From positions 1 through 6,042 of the forward strand of contig CAMHBN010000126.1 in NCBI GenBank assembly GCA_946183385.1: a stretch of 6,042 nt of DNA, read 5' to 3'. Source of the stretch: an uncultured Ruminococcus sp. (GTDB lineage Bacteria > Bacillota > Clostridia > Oscillospirales > Ruminococcaceae). Both the position numbers and the translations under genes were made by a program. This document shows, in pieces, positions 1 to 5,805 of this stretch (position 1 is its first letter; each line of letters begins with the position of its first letter). The notes under the pieces were generated by a model. It worked only from the letters and a program-made list of their open reading frames with translations, did not search any database and had not been told where the DNA came from.

Positions 1-146
1 TTAGCAAGTTCTTCGGTATCAGCGGGATGTCGGTGCAGTGCATACTGCTGTGCGTGAACTTCTCGATAATCGCCGAGCCCATGCTCCGCTACCTGACAAT
101 GCTAATTGACGGCATAAGGAAGCTGTTCACTCATAACGGCAAATAA
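1..146 (+). CDS. C-terminal fragment of an unidentified membrane protein
   Basis: The frame beginning with AGC at position 3 is open from the window edge to TAA at 144-146 and gives the last 47 residues of a protein whose start lies outside the window. The other two rightward frames are closed by stops in this stretch. The fragment has one hydrophobic segment, roughly residues 9-38 (rich in I, L, V, F, C and M, interrupted by an acidic residue), followed by a basic tail ending in HNGK. This fits a final transmembrane helix with a short basic end. No family motif is recognisable, so I give no function. The next gene starts 21 nt downstream with its own ribosome binding site, and no terminator lies between them, so the two were probably transcribed together. 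That the fragment codes is well supported; its identity is not. Confidence 0.6.
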   Translation, partial: SKFFGISGMSVQCILLCVNFSIIAEPMLRYLTMLIDGIRKLFTHNGK

Positions 147-167
147 GAACCGGAAGGAACAGGGAAA

Positions 168-454
168 ATGTATACTGAGTACGACAAAACAATTGCGATT
201 CCGATAGACGAAGAAGGCGTTATGGACTACGAAAATGATATAATCATCTTTGGAATTGCGATTTCTTAGACAGACTGAACGACGAGTTCAACCTGTTGAT
301 AGATGATTATGAAGAAGAGATCATTCCCAATTCTGCACTGGAAAAAACCGAGAGCCTCTTCAAGGAATACACAAGCCAGCAAGAAGCTCCCGTATTCTGG
401 AAAGCGCTTCAATTCGCGAAAAAATGCAACACGGAAGTATGCTTGGAATTCTGA
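168..454 (+). pseudogene. Small acidic protein gene disrupted by a frameshift
   Basis: ATG at 168 follows a purine-rich ribosome binding stretch (GGAAGG at 152-157 and AGGG at 161-164). The first frame gives 33 residues and stops at TAG 267-269. The frame one base back is open from 239 to TGA 452-454 and encodes convincing protein, with segments such as FLDRLNDEF, DDYEEEIIPNS, FWKALQFAKK and CNTEVCLEF at the C-terminus. Adding one T to the CTTTGG around 248-253 joins the frames into a continuous 95-residue acidic soluble protein without signal peptide or membrane segment. No internal start with a ribosome binding site is present for the second part. Small size, acidity and lack of targeting signals resemble immunity proteins of toxin systems, but I recognise no family and this remains a guess. 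The defect could be real decay or a single-base sequencing error. A strong terminator follows 13 nt after the stop. Confidence 0.6.
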
Positions 455-467
455 AATATATATGAAC

Positions 468-497
468 AAAGCGCAGGGTTTATCCCTGCGCTTTTTT
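468..497 (+). terminator. Strong intrinsic terminator
   Basis: An 11-bp perfect stem, AAAGCGCAGGG at 468-478 with CCCTGCGCTTT at 484-494, encloses the loop TTTAT and runs into TTTTTT at 492-497. It lies 13 nt after the stop of the frameshifted acidic gene and ends that rightward unit. Read leftward it has only a weak T-rich tail, but it could still catch some readthrough from the clpC gene. Confidence 0.93.
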
Positions 498-511
498 ACT
501 GTAAATATCAT

Positions 512-537
512 GGGACGCCGAGGGCGGCGTCCCCTAC
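512..537 (+). repeat. REP-like palindrome 1, ending in CCCCTAC
   Basis: GGGACGCC at 512-519 and GGCGTCCC at 526-533 form a perfect 8-bp stem around a 6-nt loop (GAGGGC), followed by CTAC at 534-537. The second palindrome at 603-627 has the same build: GGGCG or GGGAC at the left, CCC plus CTAC at the right. The shared design, in the same orientation in one spacer, suggests members of a dispersed intergenic repeat family. No T tract follows on either strand, so neither is a standard terminator. Confidence 0.5.
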
Positions 538-568
538 GAAAACATCGACGTCAGGCAATACCGACATT

Positions 569-589
569 ATTCACTATTCATTACTCACT
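569..589 (+). repeat. Degenerate heptamer tandem repeat (three units)
   Basis: Three adjoining 7-nt units, ATTCACT, ATTCATT and ACTCACT, fill 569-589 and differ from each other at one to three positions. They lie between the two REP-like palindromes in the spacer where the acidic gene and clpC converge. No open frame uses them convincingly. The repeat is short and low in complexity, so chance is possible. Confidence 0.35.
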
Positions 590-602
590 CTAATACGAGC
601 TT

Positions 603-627
603 GCGGGCGGATAATATCCGCCCCTAC
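603..627 (+). repeat. REP-like palindrome 2, ending in CCCCTAC
   Basis: GGGCGGAT at 605-612 pairs with ATCCGCCC at 616-623 around a 3-nt loop, followed by CTAC at 624-627. It ends 9 nt from the clpC stop codon, so leftward clpC transcripts would carry the hairpin at their 3' end. It is followed on that strand by GCAAGC rather than Ts, so it could stabilise or process the mRNA but is not a classical intrinsic terminator. Confidence 0.5.
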
Positions 628-636
628 ACTGAGCTC

Positions 637-2979
637 TTATACCGTCACTCCCTTGCTGATGCGGATATGCCCGTCCTCGGCAGCTAATTCGACGGCGTCG
701 CCGCTCTTGATTCGGGCAGCGATTATCATCTTCGCGAGCTCATTCTCTATCATGTCGGTGACGCGCCGCTTTATCGGACGCGCACCGTAGCGGTCGGTCT
801 CCTTCGCGGCGGCTATCGCCTGCACGACCTCGTCCGTGTAGCTGAGCTCTATACCGAGCGCCTTAGCCCTGCGGCATAGGTCGTCTATCGCCTTGCGGCT
901 TATCTTCATAAGGTCGTCGAGTTCAAGACTGCGGAACACGATTATCTCGTCGATACGTCCCGTGAACTCGGGCGTGAAATGCGTACGCACCGCCTCGAGG
1001 ACGCGCTCCTCGTCGGCGCGGCTCTGCTCCGTACCGAAACCGAGTGAAGTCTTCCCCGCGAGCGTCTCCGCCCCGACATTCGACGTCATAATAATCATAC
1101 AGTTGCGGAAGCTGACCTTTCGGAGCGCCGAATCCGTCAGCGTGCCGTAGTCCATGATTTGAAGCAGTATATTCAGCACCTCGGGGTCGGCTTTTTCTAT
1201 CTCATCGAAGAGAATTAGCGAGTACGGGTCGCGCCTCACCTTGTCGCAGAGGGAGGTGTTCTTGTCGTCGTAGCCCGCATACCCGGGCGGAGCTCCGATC
1301 AGTTTCGAGACGGAGTGCTTCTCCATATACTCCGACATATCCACGCGGATGAGCTTCTTCTCCGAGCCGTACAGATTCTCCGCGAGAGCCCGTGCGAGCT
1401 CAGTCTTGCCCACACCCGACGGACCCGCAAAGAGGAAGGAGGCGGAAGGTCTGCCGCTCTCGCGCAGTCCAGACTTTGCGCGGCATACGGCGTTCGTGAC
1501 CTTCTTTACGGCATAGCTGTGCCCGATGACGCGCTCGGAGAGCTCCTTCGTGAGAAAGGTCAGCTTCACCGCGTCCTCGACGGTGACGCGGCTGAGCGGA
1601 ATCCCGGTTCTGCCCGAGATGACGGACATTACGTCCTCGACCGTGAGAACGGGCTTCTCGCCGTTGCCGATGATATGTCCGAGCCTGCTGATATCCACGT
1701 TTTTCCCGCGGAGCTCGATGAATCGCGAATCCTTCTTCCTCGCGCCCGTATCATGACGTATCTTCGCGCAGGCGCACGCCTCGTCGATGACGTCTATCGC
1801 CTTGTCGGGCAGGAAGCGGTCGGAGATATACCGCGTCGCCATATTGACCGCGGCGTCTATCATCTCGTCGGGTATCTCCACGCCGTGGTAGCTCTCATAG
1901 CGGCTTTTCAGCCCGCGTATCATCTCGATACAGCTCTCGCAGTCGGGCTCGCAGACCTGTATCGGCTGAAAGCGCCGCTCCAGAGCGGAGTCCTTCTCGA
2001 TGGTGCGGCTGAACTCCTCGACCGTGGTCGCGCCGATTATCTGCAATTCTCCGCGCGAGAGCTGAGGCTTCATGATGTTTGCCGCGTCAATGGCGCCCTC
2101 AGCGGCTCCCGCCCCGACTATCAGATGTATCTCGTCGATGAAGAGGATGATGTTGCCAGCGTTGACGACCTCGTCGATACAAGCCTTGATGCGCTCCTCG
2201 AAGTCGCCGCGGTACTTCGCCCCCGAGAGCAGGGAGGCAAGGTCGAGCGAGAAGATGAACTTGTTTTTGAGCGAATCGGGAACGAGGTTTCGCACGAAGA
2301 GCTCCGCCACGCCCTCGACTATTGCGGTCTTGCCGACGCCCGCCTCGCCGATGAGACAGGGGTTGTTCTTGCTTCGCCGCGACAGCACCTGCAATACGCG
2401 CTCTACCTCGGTTATCCTCCCGATGAGCGGGTCGTTCTTCTTGACGAGGGCGATGTCGGTGAGGTTGCGCCCGTAGCGGAAGAGGTTCGGCAGGTGCGAG
2501 AGCTTGGGCTTTATCGCCTCGTACAGCTCTCCCCTCACCTCTGACGAGCCTATCATCTCGAGCTCACTGCATATCCCCGTCATACATCCGCCCGCCTTTT
2601 TTATGACGGTACAGGCACTGCACGACGACTCCTTTATAATAGCCGCGAGTATATGCTCGGGAGCCGCCTGCTTCTTCTTGTCGCTGCGGGCGATGTCGTA
2701 CGAGTTTTCGAGTATCCGCTTTGTTGCTGTCGTGAAATAGCGGTGGCTGAGTATCGACGGTGTGCCGAGCCCGACGAGCTCCACTATCACCCGTCGCAGG
2801 TCGTCGTAGGCGACGCCGTTGTCGATGAGTATCTCGGCGGCTGCGGAAGTGCCGTCGCGTGTCATCGCGAGCAGGATATGCTCGCTCCCGACGTAGGTAT
2901 GCCCCATTTCGGAAGCTAACCCGACAGCTCCCTCGATTATCTCGGAAGCCTTTTTTGTGAATCTGTCTGTATTTATCAT
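637..2979 (-). CDS. clpC: ClpC/ClpA-type AAA+ unfoldase, ATPase subunit of a Clp protease
   Basis: This is a 780-residue ATP-driven unfoldase that would thread proteins into ClpP in the cytoplasm. Residues 1-145 are the double Clp-N domain. AAA+ module 1 has Walker A GEAGVGKT at 211-218, pore loop KYRG at 255-258, Walker B ILFIDE around 278-283 and arginine-finger region ERRF at 334-337. Module 2 has Walker A GPSGVGKT at 519-526, pore loop GYAG at 566-569, Walker B LILFDE at 588-593 and sensor-2 GAR at 732-734. LGF at 646-648 sits where ClpC/ClpA carry the ClpP-docking tripeptide, so ClpP partnership is likely. The linker between modules (about 402-445) is far shorter than the usual ClpC UVR/middle domain, so the build is nearer ClpA. 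The motif usually read as EF(I/L)NRID near 671-677 is EFTGRID here. The start is MINTDRF, chosen for its strong ribosome binding site; an in-frame ATG at 3003 has none. No ctsR, mcsA or mcsB adjoins, unlike the Bacillus clpC operon. Confidence 0.94.
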   Translation of the reverse strand: MINTDRFTKKASEIIEGAVGLASEMGHTYVGSEHILLAMTRDGTSAAAEILIDNGVAYDDLRRVIVELVGLGTPSILSHRYFTTATKRILENSYDIARSDKKKQAAPEHILAAIIKESSCSACTVIKKAGGCMTGICSELEMIGSSEVRGELYEAIKPKLSHLPNLFRYGRNLTDIALVKKNDPLIGRITEVERVLQVLSRRSKNNPCLIGEAGVGKTAIVEGVAELFVRNLVPDSLKNKFIFSLDLASLLSGAKYRGDFEERIKACIDEVVNAGNIILFIDEIHLIVGAGAAEGAIDAANIMKPQLSRGELQIIGATTVEEFSRTIEKDSALERRFQPIQVCEPDCESCIEMIRGLKSRYESYHGVEIPDEMIDAAVNMATRYISDRFLPDKAIDVIDEACACAKIRHDTGARKKDSRFIELRGKNVDISRLGHIIGNGEKPVLTVEDVMSVISGRTGIPLSRVTVEDAVKLTFLTKELSERVIGHSYAVKKVTNAVCRAKSGLRESGRPSASFLFAGPSGVGKTELARALAENLYGSEKKLIRVDMSEYMEKHSVSKLIGAPPGYAGYDDKNTSLCDKVRRDPYSLILFDEIEKADPEVLNILLQIMDYGTLTDSALRKVSFRNCMIIMTSNVGAETLAGKTSLGFGTEQSRADEERVLEAVRTHFTPEFTGRIDEIIVFRSLELDDLMKISRKAIDDLCRRAKALGIELSYTDEVVQAIAAAKETDRYGARPIKRRVTDMIENELAKMIIAARIKSGDAVELAAEDGHIRISKGVTV

Positions 2980-2984
2980 TGCTT

Positions 2985-2994
2985 CTCCTCCTTT
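2985..2994 (-). promoter_or_regulatory. Ribosome binding site fixing the clpC start
   Basis: Read on the minus strand this is AAAGGAGGAG, a near-perfect Shine-Dalgarno sequence. The AGGAGG core is 7 nt before ATG at 2979-2977. It lies inside the longer frame that begins at 3003, which argues that the first eight codons of that frame are leader rather than protein. Confidence 0.85.
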
Positions 2995-3011
2995 GTCCTG
3001 CACAATAATGC

Positions 3012-3017
3012 ATTATA
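3012..3017 (-). promoter_or_regulatory. Candidate -10 element for clpC
   Basis: The minus strand reads TATAAT at 3017-3012, within an A+T-rich patch. Transcription would begin near 3005 and leave a leader of roughly 25 nt carrying the ribosome binding site. I find no good TTGACA-like -35 at normal spacing. There is no CIRCE element and no tandem CtsR heptad, so classical heat-shock control is not visible. Confidence 0.35.
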
Positions 3018-3070
3018 TATTATGCCACCGTATCCGCGCGATAACGGTCGAAATACAGCCACGCGAAAAA

Positions 3071-3085
3071 ATTTGTAACACAAAT
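3071..3085. promoter_or_regulatory. Possible operator: 6-bp inverted repeat in the divergent clpC/cysteine-rich gene spacer
   Basis: ATTTGT at 3071-3076 and ACAAAT at 3080-3085 form perfect arms around AAC. TTGTAA at 3073-3078 inside it could act as a weak -35 for TACTAT at 3098-3103 (19-nt spacer), upstream of the cysteine-rich gene. The dyad sits between two divergent genes, a common place for a regulator site, but it is short and no binding protein can be named. Confidence 0.3.
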
Positions 3086-3159
3086 CCGCGTCAGGCATAC
3101 TATGTACTATGAAACGCGAACGAAGCGCTTCAAATACAACCACCAAAGGAGAAAATCTT

Positions 3160-3297
3160 ATGTGTAATTCATGCTTCGGAGACAACAGCTGTATGTGGAT
3201 AATCCTCCTCATCCTCATCTTCATCCTTCTCTTCTCCAACTGCGGATGCGGCGGCTGCGACTGCGGCAATAACAACAACTGCGGCTGTGGCTGCTGA
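3160..3297 (+). CDS. Cysteine-rich small single-helix membrane protein (45 residues)
   Basis: ATG at 3160 follows AGGAG at 3147-3151 with 8-nt spacing. An in-frame ATG at 3109 would add 17 residues but has no ribosome binding site. The protein has three parts: a short N-terminal segment with cysteines at 2, 5 and 11; a very hydrophobic helix at about 12-26 made almost only of I, L, F and W; and a tail of C, G, N and D with cysteines at 28, 30, 33, 35, 41, 43 and 45. Ten of 45 residues are cysteine. Similar tiny proteins in ruminococci carry database names of the 'chorion class high-cysteine' kind, by resemblance to insect eggshell proteins and without known function. The tail could bind metal or form disulfide crosslinks at the membrane or in a spore or cell coat; these are guesses. 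The gene stands alone, divergent from clpC, with a terminator 18 nt after its stop. Confidence 0.8.
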   Translation: MCNSCFGDNSCMWIILLILIFILLFSNCGCGGCDCGNNNNCGCGC

Positions 3298-3315
3298 GAG
3301 TACATCGGCGCCGAG

Positions 3316-3349
3316 AATTCCCCCTGACGAAAAGTCAAGGGGAATTTTT
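3316..3349 (+). terminator. Intrinsic terminator of the cysteine-rich gene
   Basis: AATTCCCC at 3316-3323 pairs with GGGGAATT at 3339-3346. After one C/A mismatch, TGAC at 3325-3328 pairs with GTCA at 3334-3337 around the loop GAAAA. TTTTT at 3345-3349 ends it. Its position 18 nt after the stop supports a single-gene transcript. Confidence 0.9.
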
Positions 3350-3472
3350 CTTGCGCGGTGTCCGCGCTGCCGATTCACGCGGGCGCTCGCAAGCTCGCTC
3401 ACCCATACAGACCGCAGTTTTATCCCCGCGAGCCCTGCCAAATCCAACATATAAATATTTCCAATCAGCCTG

Positions 3473-3501
3473 TTGCAATTTCCGAAACGATGTGCTAAAA
3501 T
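3473..3501 (+). promoter_or_regulatory. Sigma-A-type promoter of the DUF6106-nnr unit
   Basis: TTGCAA at 3473-3478, a 17-nt spacer and TAAAAT at 3496-3501 closely match the vegetative consensus. Transcription would start near 3508, about 30 nt before the ATG at 3538, leaving a short leader with GGAG at 3527-3530. No operator or riboswitch is visible, so expression looks constitutive. Confidence 0.8.
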
Positions 3502-3537
3502 AAGAACGTACAATAATAATCAGAACGGAGAAACAGA

Positions 3538-4077
3538 ATGGACAATTTTGCGGAACATCTCGTAAAGAAGGAACTCACAGGCAGCGACAAGGCAAAGCGT
3601 GCGGTGATAATCGTCGGCGGCATAGCCATGACAGTGGCGCTTGCGCTGTCAGCGGTGCTTATGCTCGGACAGGGTCTTATCCCCTTCGTGGGGCTCGTCC
3701 TCGCGGCGGTAACGGGCTACGGCACGTACTATATCGTCTCGAATATGTACGTGGAGTACGAATACACCTTCACCAACGGCGAGCTTGAGGTGGACAAGAT
3801 AATCGCGAAGAAGAAGCGCAAATCCATGCTTGAGGTAAGCGTGGGCAAATTCAAAGACTTCGGCAGATACGACGATGATACGCCCGAGGAGACGGACGAT
3901 ATGACGGTGGTATTCGCCACGAGCAACATCGCCTCCGAGGAGTGGTACGCCGACTTCGACCACGATGCTTACGGAAGCACCCGCCTTGTGTTCTGTCCGA
4001 ACGACAATATGCTGGAGAATATGAGTAAAAATCTTCCCCGCGCACTCCGCGCAAAGCTGGAGGAAGCGGCGGATTAA
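3538..4077 (+). CDS. DUF6106-like membrane protein of unknown function
   Basis: This 179-residue protein starts at an ATG preceded by GGAG at 7-nt spacing. A short N-terminal segment (MDNFAEHLVKKE...) is followed by two adjacent hydrophobic helices at about 22-43 and 47-68, then a cytosolic-looking domain of about 110 residues. That domain opens with VEYEYTFTNGELEVDKII (72-89), runs into a basic patch KKKRKS (91-96), and continues with an acidic stretch DDDTPEETDD (112-121). The order of helical hairpin, 'EYEYTFTNGELEVDKI' segment and KRK patch matches my memory of DUF6106, a family of Clostridia; I could not search to confirm this. The cytosolic part somewhat resembles membrane-anchored PH-like domains, but that is inference. 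It is first in an apparent operon, 14 nt ahead of nnr. No function is known to me. Confidence 0.85.
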   Translation: MDNFAEHLVKKELTGSDKAKRAVIIVGGIAMTVALALSAVLMLGQGLIPFVGLVLAAVTGYGTYYIVSNMYVEYEYTFTNGELEVDKIIAKKKRKSMLEVSVGKFKDFGRYDDDTPEETDDMTVVFATSNIASEEWYADFDHDAYGSTRLVFCPNDNMLENMSKNLPRALRAKLEEAAD

Positions 4078-4091
4078 AAGGAGTGGTATAA

Positions 4092-5792
4092 ATGCTGGCA
4101 GTAACGCCAAGACAGGTATCGGTCATCGAGGAAAAATCGGAGAAGCTCGGAGTCCCGAAGCGTGAGCTCATGCTCAACGCGGGAGGCAAGCTTGCGGAGC
4201 TGATAATGCAGTGCAGTGCGCGCGAGAACGGCGCACCTCCCGAGGAGACGAACGTGGTCTTCCTCGCGGGAAGCGGCAACAACGGCGGCGACTGCTACGT
4301 GGCGGCGGAAAAGCTCATCTACAAGGGCTACAACGTCACGGTGGTGAACCTCGTGAAGGCTCCGAAAACGGAGCTCGCGCAGGAGATGTTCGCCCGTCTG
4401 CCCGACAAGGTGAAGAAGGTCACGGGCTACCGCAGCGAGGGCATTGAAGCGGCTATCGAGGCGGCGGAGCTCGACTACATGACGATACAGGACAGGGACG
4501 TCACCTCGCTGAAGAGCAAGAAGGAGCTCACGCCGATGGAGAAGCTCCTCCTGCATGAAAAACAGCGCATGACCGACGTCAGGGAGGCTGTCGTCTCCGC
4601 GGACATACTCGTTGACGGCGTGTTCGGCACGGGCTACCGCGGCGAGCTTGAAAACGACATCAAGGCGATATTCGCAATCGGCACAGGCGCTTACAGGATA
4701 GCCCTCGATATACCGAGCGGCGGCGACTCCGTCAAGGGCACGGTCTCGCAGGGCACCTTCAAGGCGGACGAGACGCTCTGTCTCGGCTTTGTGAAGTTCG
4801 GTATGTCGCAGTACCCGCTCCGCAAATACTGCGGCAAGCTCACCATTGCCGACATCGGCATACCTCCTAAGGCTTGCGACGTCAGCGGCGAGGGACGCGG
4901 CTACATACGCCTCGACAGGAACAGCCTCGCGGGCTTCCCGCCCAAGCGCGAGAAGGACGCTCACAAGGGCAGCTTCGGCAGCGTGCTCGTCATCGCGGGC
5001 AGCTCCTCAATGCGAGGAGCGGCGGCATTCGCGGTGCAGGGAGCTCTCCGCACGGGCGCTGGACTTGTCCGCCTCATGTCAGTGGAAAAGTGCATAGACA
5101 CGGTATCGGTGCTTGCTCCCGAGGCGACCTACATAGAAGCAGAGTGCGACGACTACGGCTATATGCTGTTCGACAGCAGCAAGGACGCTCTCCTCGACGC
5201 GATGAAGAAGTCGAAGGCAATCGTTATCGGCTCGGGCATGGGCGTTACAAACGACACCAGGGAGATACTGCGATTCGTTGTGCAGAACGCCGAAATCCCC
5301 GTGGTCATCGACGCAGACGGAATAAACTGCATAGCCGAGGACATAGAAATACTAATGAACAGGAAGTCCGAGGTCATCATCACTCCTCACGCGGGCGAGA
5401 TGGCGCGGCTTCTGCAATGCGACACGCAGATGATAAACGACAACCGCGTGACCGTGGCTGAAAAATACGCCGAGAAGTACGGTATCACGGTGGTGCTGAA
5501 GGGCGCGGGAACCCTCATCGCGGACGCGAATCACACCGCCGCCAACCACACGGGCAACCCCGGCATGAGCCGCGGCGGAAGCGGCGACATTCTCGCGGGC
5601 ATGATAGGCTCTGTGGCGGCACAGGGCTATGCTCCGTTCGACGCGGCTTGTGCGGGAGTGTATATGCACGGTCTCGCGGGCGACGCAGCCGCCGACAAGC
5701 TCGGACAGGAGGCAATGCTCCCGCGCGACATCGTTGACAGCATCTCGGACGCATTCAGGATTTTGAAAGAGAAGCAGAGCCAGAAGATTTAA
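4092..5792 (+). CDS. nnr: Bifunctional NAD(P)H-hydrate repair enzyme Nnr (NAD(P)HX epimerase + ADP-dependent dehydratase)
   Basis: This cytoplasmic metabolite-repair enzyme restores damaged nicotinamide cofactors. The N-terminal half interconverts R- and S-NAD(P)HX, and the C-terminal half dehydrates S-NAD(P)HX to NAD(P)H using ADP or ATP. The epimerase half (about 1-265) has GSGNNGGD at 60-67, VDGVFGTG at 174-181 and DIPSGGDS at 206-213. The ribokinase-like half (about 270-566) has HKGSFG at 291-296, GALRTGAGL at 317-325, DADGIN at 407-412, TPHAGEM at 431-437, KGAGT at 470-474 and SRGGSGD at 493-499 with catalytic Asp499. At 566 residues it exceeds the roughly 490-500 usual for fused Nnr. 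The excess is mostly a charged helical insertion at about 111-168 in the epimerase half. C68 replaces the glycine usual after GGD. AAGGAG at 4078-4083 with 8-nt spacing sets the start, 14 nt after the previous gene, so the two are cotranscribed. No terminator follows. Confidence 0.96.
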   Translation: MLAVTPRQVSVIEEKSEKLGVPKRELMLNAGGKLAELIMQCSARENGAPPEETNVVFLAGSGNNGGDCYVAAEKLIYKGYNVTVVNLVKAPKTELAQEMFARLPDKVKKVTGYRSEGIEAAIEAAELDYMTIQDRDVTSLKSKKELTPMEKLLLHEKQRMTDVREAVVSADILVDGVFGTGYRGELENDIKAIFAIGTGAYRIALDIPSGGDSVKGTVSQGTFKADETLCLGFVKFGMSQYPLRKYCGKLTIADIGIPPKACDVSGEGRGYIRLDRNSLAGFPPKREKDAHKGSFGSVLVIAGSSSMRGAAAFAVQGALRTGAGLVRLMSVEKCIDTVSVLAPEATYIEAECDDYGYMLFDSSKDALLDAMKKSKAIVIGSGMGVTNDTREILRFVVQNAEIPVVIDADGINCIAEDIEILMNRKSEVIITPHAGEMARLLQCDTQMINDNRVTVAEKYAEKYGITVVLKGAGTLIADANHTAANHTGNPGMSRGGSGDILAGMIGSVAAQGYAPFDAACAGVYMHGLAGDAAADKLGQEAMLPRDIVDSISDAFRILKEKQSQKI

Positions 5793-5805
5793 GTGCTCAA
5801 ATAAT

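Noticed and set aside
245..254. Programmed -1 frameshift joining the two parts of the acidic gene
   Set aside because: The bases before the joint (CATCTTT) do not form a classical slippery heptamer, and I see no stimulatory stem or internal Shine-Dalgarno tied to it. Mutation or sequencing error is simpler.
266..511. 81-codon leftward frame opposite the acidic gene
   Set aside because: It starts inside the terminator and repeat region and has no ribosome binding site; it is a shadow of the acidic gene.
303..593. 96-codon rightward frame across the acidic gene and the terminator
   Set aside because: It reads through the strong terminator and a repeat palindrome. The protein-like sequence in this region lies in a different frame.
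1315..2544. 409-codon rightward open frame opposite clpC
   Set aside because: It is the antisense shadow of a G+C-rich gene whose domains and motifs are unmistakable on the other strand. It has no ribosome binding site and an arbitrary composition.
2980..3003. Upstream ATG start for clpC, eight codons earlier
   Set aside because: The strong AAAGGAGGAG lies within this extension and points to the ATG at 2979. The Clp-N domain normally begins right there, and the upstream ATG has no site of its own.
3046..3052. CtsR-like heptad GGTCGAA near clpC
   Set aside because: CtsR sites are tandem GGTCAAA repeats. Only one imperfect unit is present, and it is on the wrong side of the candidate -10 to be convincing.
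3109..3159. Upstream ATG start for the cysteine-rich protein
   Set aside because: No ribosome binding site precedes 3109, while AGGAG at 3147-3151 sits at ideal spacing from the ATG at 3160.
3353..3367. Hairpin GCGCGG-TGT-CCGCGC after the cysteine-rich gene
   Set aside because: It follows a complete terminator and has no T tract on either side. In G+C-rich sequence a 6-bp stem of this kind is expected by chance.
3351..3472. Possible RNA gene in the gap before the DUF6106-like gene
   Set aside because: I see no tRNA cloverleaf, no riboswitch-like conserved core and no promoter-terminator pair enclosing this stretch.
4074..4964. 296-codon leftward open frame opposite nnr
   Set aside because: It is a shadow of nnr, rich in R, A, V, L and H as expected from reversed G+C-rich codons, with no ribosome binding site and no recognisable domain.
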